Assembly: GCA_937934635.1 (NCBI GenBank)
Contig: CALGZD010000131.1
Coordinates: 1-7,036, forward strand
Length of the DNA stretch: 7,036 nucleotides
Direction: 5' to 3'
Origin: an uncultured Deinococcales bacterium
GTDB taxonomy: Bacteria > Deinococcota > Deinococci > Deinococcales > Trueperaceae
Position numbers and translations under genes: made by a program. The notes beneath the pieces were generated by a model. It made no database searches. It saw only the letters and a list, made by a program, of their open reading frames with translations, and was not told where the DNA came from. Below are positions 5,701-7,036 of this stretch, piece by piece (positions within the stretch are counted from its first letter, which is position 1; every line of letters begins with the position of its first letter).

Positions 5701-7036
5701 ATCTTCCTGGTTATACAGAAGGTAGTTGGAATTGTGGTACATCAACTGGTTTAAGTACTACGATCAATTTAGCCTCAAATTCAGCCCAAACATGTACAAT
5801 TATCAATAATGACAACATTGGCAGTTTGATTTATCAAAAAAATATTGTCGGTGGTACAGTTACAGACCCAGATTTATTTAATCTAACTATCAATGGCAAT
5901 CCGCACATAAGTGGAAATGCTATTGCAAATCCTTCTACGAACACACCCTATGAACTAGGTGAAACACAAGTTGCTGGTTATGGTTTTAGAAATGTAGTTT
6001 GTGTTAGTGATATTGCTACTTCAACAAACAATGCAACCTTTACTTCTTTGCCAACAATTAGCTTGGTTGAAGGTGAAAATCTAGTTTGTACTGTGACGAA
6101 TGTTTATCCGCCAAGCATCACACTCACAAAAGTGATTGACTCGCTTCATGGTGGAGATGCCTTAGCTGATGATTTTAATCTTACAATCATTGGAACTAAC
6201 GCAGCTAGTAGTGGCATTTCTAGTAATCCACATGCAAGTGGTACGACTTTAAGTGCGCTTCCTGTTGGTGGAGCATTTGAGATTGGTGAAACACAACTTC
6301 CTGGCTATGAACTTGTAGATATTGTTTGTACAAGTGATATTTCAGGGTCACCAAACATCGGAACCTATACAAGTTTTGCTGCTATGCCTGATTTAGTAAT
6401 GGCAGATTTAGAAAATGTGATATGTACAGTAACAAATCGTGATATTGCACCGAGCCTTCAAGTAACTAAGGTTGTAGATAATAACTATGGTGGTAATGCT
6501 GTGGTTGGTGATTTTGCCTTAACGGTTGGGGTTTCTGCCCACACAAGTGGCGCAATGATAGCTTCTCCACAGTCCAACAAAGACTATGTATTAGCAGAAA
6601 CGCAGCTGGATGGCTATGCATTGGTTGATGTTGTATGTACAAGTAGTTTAGGAAGTAGTTCTGCTAATGATGGAACGTTTTCATCAATGCCAACGATTAA
6701 TCTTGCTGAGGATGAAGACGTCGAATGTACTATTACAAACGAAGACACACCACCAAGCCTAACGATTAGAAAAGTTGTAGAAAACAACTATGGTGGTGAT
6801 GCAGCCTTTGGAGATTTCCCATTAACTGTAAACACGGTTGCACATACGAGTGGTACAGCGGTAGCAAGTCCTGAGTCAAATACGGATTATGTATTAGCTG
6901 AAACACAACAAGCAGGCTATGAGTTAAAAGATGTTATATGTACCAGTAGTGTGAGTGGTTCACTGAATGCAGATACCTTTACATCAATGCCAACAATCAA
7001 TATGGCTGAGGGTGAAGTTGTAGATTGTACGATTAC
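2637..7036 (+). CDS. Large secreted/surface protein with FlgD-like Ig segment and at least ten Cys-paired prealbumin-like/DUF11-type modules (3'-truncated by window)
   Basis: The frame stays open for 1466 complete codons with no stop before the window ends. The precise function is not recognised; the architecture indicates an exported adhesin-like or structural surface protein. In order: a signal peptide (residues 1-29, cleavage expected after G-F-A); an N-terminal region with four cysteines (about 30-440), including a Y-K-W-R-Y-N motif near 158-163 and a FlgD-like Ig segment at about 284-356 (W-D-G-K-D-N-N-G at 330-337); an acidic linker (P-D-E-E-T-T, about 450); then modules M1-M10 from residue 454 on. 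Each module has a beta-rich, Thr/Ser/Gly/Asn-rich sequence, one Cys in the middle and one in a closing C-T-x-T-N type motif. Such modules are typical of bacterial proteins annotated as DUF11, SpaA-like or prealbumin-like fold; this assignment is from pattern, not a search. There is no transmembrane anchor within the visible part, so the C-terminus, which would reveal any sorting signal, is beyond the edge. The protein has its own ribosome binding site behind a terminator, so it is transcribed separately from clpA. Confidence 0.9.
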   Translation, partial: MSSIQIPLYKCLFTIFITFIFSIASFGFAEGSYQAGLLQSLYDYPTVRMYSDVISAGEVINVSACGNSDADDIRVTIFSPSGAQVFTQTITSSNVPCNSLMNAPLTNPIRYTTTTTGAHEVRIENLNGSELDRFDVTTTPNATTNPDPTVLQGRLHSYKWRYNAHSFSQASSTDANYYVPVDGGFPGTNFVWQLDLNDFAGFVYDLKANDIGVNAPNSGLSVPTSGNSVTEKYPIYFGYPVTAGPEPTGCGVISNVGFLDSDGQDNTFSPGGSVGVQDTGTFQFDSNITGTYAITIDVSDGAGGGPDGIFGGGDVILLGNAISGTNSVVWDGKDNNGVPLPQGTYQAQISLRQGEYHFIANDAETSGGTSDGLTIYRATSNTSVFPTQVYWDDTPIGGTSNLPDGASSATSAGKHTWGNFTGGGFGNARFIDTYTYGCIATYETPAVIVPDEETTIEVVKEVEPVSIPGVFNLEITETDGTPVSSVSDVAHAGTTGAISLLPGNYLVGESGGTDTDLSLYQASISCIDKDTNAVIAQGAGSSLPVTLTSGTDMLCTISNTLVPAIIIEKETIDGDGTFNFTSSTLGNFALTTTGGSATQTFANLSVGTHDITETVPSGWLLESVTCDNGDSPASINLGSKDLVTCTFTNQKAAEISLAKVWGDAKLNDAVTVSATAPAAAVVYSAVADTASEVDPAPSTLTVAVGETVSFSESFTTGDAANYTSVLSCTGATDTDPSDGLVIDAADSAIDCTYTNTRIKSRLTVVKKLEPSGDDGLFVMNANGTTGTAAGDGATASSEVLAGDTAFFEETAGAGTDLANYTTSYSCTDGSSGTATRAKFVMPISDVTCTITNTRKTRNLTVNKVLDPTSDSGLFVMDAGGTLGTEAGHGATASTVVPVGQTVTAQELAGTGTSLSDFDQQYTCDNGVSGSGSSVNFAMPDSDVVCEWTNTRRTADLIIVKQVINDDGGNDTVTDFGISLIDFANNAVATSFDSGVVAGSTTTYTSTTIKVYAGLDYTLSELDLPGYTEGSWNCGTSTGLSTTINLASNSAQTCTIINNDNIGSLIYQKNIVGGTVTDPDLFNLTINGNPHISGNAIANPSTNTPYELGETQVAGYGFRNVVCVSDIATSTNNATFTSLPTISLVEGENLVCTVTNVYPPSITLTKVIDSLHGGDALADDFNLTIIGTNAASSGISSNPHASGTTLSALPVGGAFEIGETQLPGYELVDIVCTSDISGSPNIGTYTSFAAMPDLVMADLENVICTVTNRDIAPSLQVTKVVDNNYGGNAVVGDFALTVGVSAHTSGAMIASPQSNKDYVLAETQLDGYALVDVVCTSSLGSSSANDGTFSSMPTINLAEDEDVECTITNEDTPPSLTIRKVVENNYGGDAAFGDFPLTVNTVAHTSGTAVASPESNTDYVLAETQQAGYELKDVICTSSVSGSLNADTFTSMPTINMAEGEVVDCTI
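3486..3704 (+). other. FlgD-like Ig segment in the surface protein
   Basis: Residues about 284-356 contain the signature V-V-W-D-G-K-D-N-N-G-V-P-L-P-Q-G-T-Y-Q-A, which matches the W-D-G-x-D-x-x-G-x-x-x-P-x-G-x-Y pattern of the FlgD-like Ig fold seen in many secreted bacterial proteins, often near C-terminal sorting regions. Here it is N-terminal to the repeat array and is preceded by a Gly-rich loop (G-A-G-G-G-P-D-G-I-F-G-G-G-D). A structural or stalk role is inferred from the family. Confidence 0.6.
4249..4268. repeat. 20-bp perfect GC-rich palindrome inside the coding sequence
   Basis: GGGCAGGCTCGAGCCTGCCC is its own reverse complement, centred on CTCGAG (4256-4261). It has 16 of 20 G/C in a gene of roughly 40% GC. 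It is read in frame as part of Q-G-A-G-S-S-L-P-V-T in module M1, between that module's two cysteines. Palindromes of this kind behave as dispersed repeats in some genomes. Its placement without frame disruption suggests either an in-frame inserted palindromic element or a coincidence of coding sequence. Confidence 0.7.
4908..5489 (+). repeat. Module pair M4/M5, two equal 291-bp units
   Basis: M4 (4908-5198) and M5 (5199-5489) are both exactly 97 residues. They share R-x-L-T-V-x-K-x-L-x-P, G-L-F-V-M, G-A-T-A-S, a Cys spacing of 21 residues, F-x-M-P before the second Cys, and T-N-T-R at the end. They are clearly more alike than either is to M6-M10, which points to a local duplication that has since diverged. 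M3 shares only the T-N-T-R ending. Confidence 0.75.
5814..7036 (+). repeat. Module run M7-M10, a second repeat sub-family
   Basis: These modules share F-x-L-T-x at the start of the second strand, G-E-T-Q or A-E-T-Q followed by x-x-G-Y, V-C-x-S after a hydrophobic pair, and a T-F/Y-x-S-x-x-x-x stretch before the second Cys. M8-M10 add a P-S-x-x-x-x-K-V opening and G-G-D/N. M9 and M10 are the closest pair, about 60% identical by eye (shared N-N-Y-G-G, A-H-T-S-G, D-Y-V-L-A-E-T-Q, S-M-P-T-I-N). The array is probably growing at this end and continues past the window. Confidence 0.75.

Larger units (their letters stand above)
3996..7036 (+). repeat. Array of at least ten tandem Cys-paired modules (M1-M10) in the coding sequence
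   Basis: Module boundaries were set at the closing C-T-x-T-N type motifs: M1 3996-4316, M2 4317-4586, M3 4587-4907, M4 4908-5198, M5 5199-5489, M6 5490-5813, M7 5814-6107, M8 6108-6443, M9 6444-6746, M10 6747 to beyond the edge. Complete modules are 90 to 112 residues. Every module has exactly two cysteines, 18 to 31 residues apart. The ending varies: C-T-I-S-N (M1), C-T-F-T-N (M2), C-T-Y-T-N (M3), C-T-I-T-N (M4, M9), C-E-W-T-N (M5), C-T-I-I-N (M6), C-T-V-T-N (M7, M8). Most begin with a beta strand of the type L-T-V-x-K-V. The constant pair suggests one intramodule disulfide each, formed after export. Confidence 0.85.

Noticed and set aside
3996..7036. Repeated DNA that could be mistaken for a CRISPR or satellite array.
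   Set aside because: The units are about 270-336 bases, diverged and in one open reading frame, so they are protein modules rather than short direct repeats with spacers.

Overview
The window looks like chromosomal DNA of a Gram-negative bacterium, most likely a gammaproteobacterium of moderate-to-low GC (about 40% by eye). The main evidence is an intact-looking, colinear match to proteobacterial ClpA. The genus cannot be named from the sequence alone. Only two protein genes are supported, both on the + strand and both cut by the window edges.

Layout. (1) Positions 1-1984 hold the last ~660 residues of ClpA, the AAA+ unfoldase of the ClpAP protease; about 90 N-terminal residues lie to the left. 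(2) Positions 1985-2636 are a 652-base gap rich in secondary-structure signals. It holds a G-rich short repeat (2067-2100), a possible pseudoknotted RNA fold (2175-2282), a near-consensus promoter-like match (2259-2287), a strong bidirectional intrinsic terminator (2301-2341), and a leader with a 16-bp imperfect tandem duplication whose two copies can compete for one upstream arm (2482-2557). (3) From a GTG at 2637 (Shine-Dalgarno AGGAG, 8-nt spacing) an open frame of at least 1466 codons runs off the right end.

The second gene encodes an exported, probably surface or extracellular, modular protein. It has a signal peptide, a ~420-residue N-terminal region containing a FlgD-like Ig segment, then at least ten consecutive ~90-112-residue beta-rich modules. 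Each module carries exactly two cysteines, the second in a C-T-x-T-N type ending. The modules fall into sub-families (M4/M5 and M7-M10), indicating growth by internal duplication.

The two genes are separated by a terminator and have unrelated roles (cytoplasmic proteolysis and cell envelope), so they are not expected to be co-regulated. The most notable observations are the Cys-paired module array, a 20-bp perfect GC-rich palindrome lying in frame inside module 1 (4249-4268), and the structured non-coding region between the genes. No CRISPR array, tRNA, rRNA, transposase or complete mobile element was seen.
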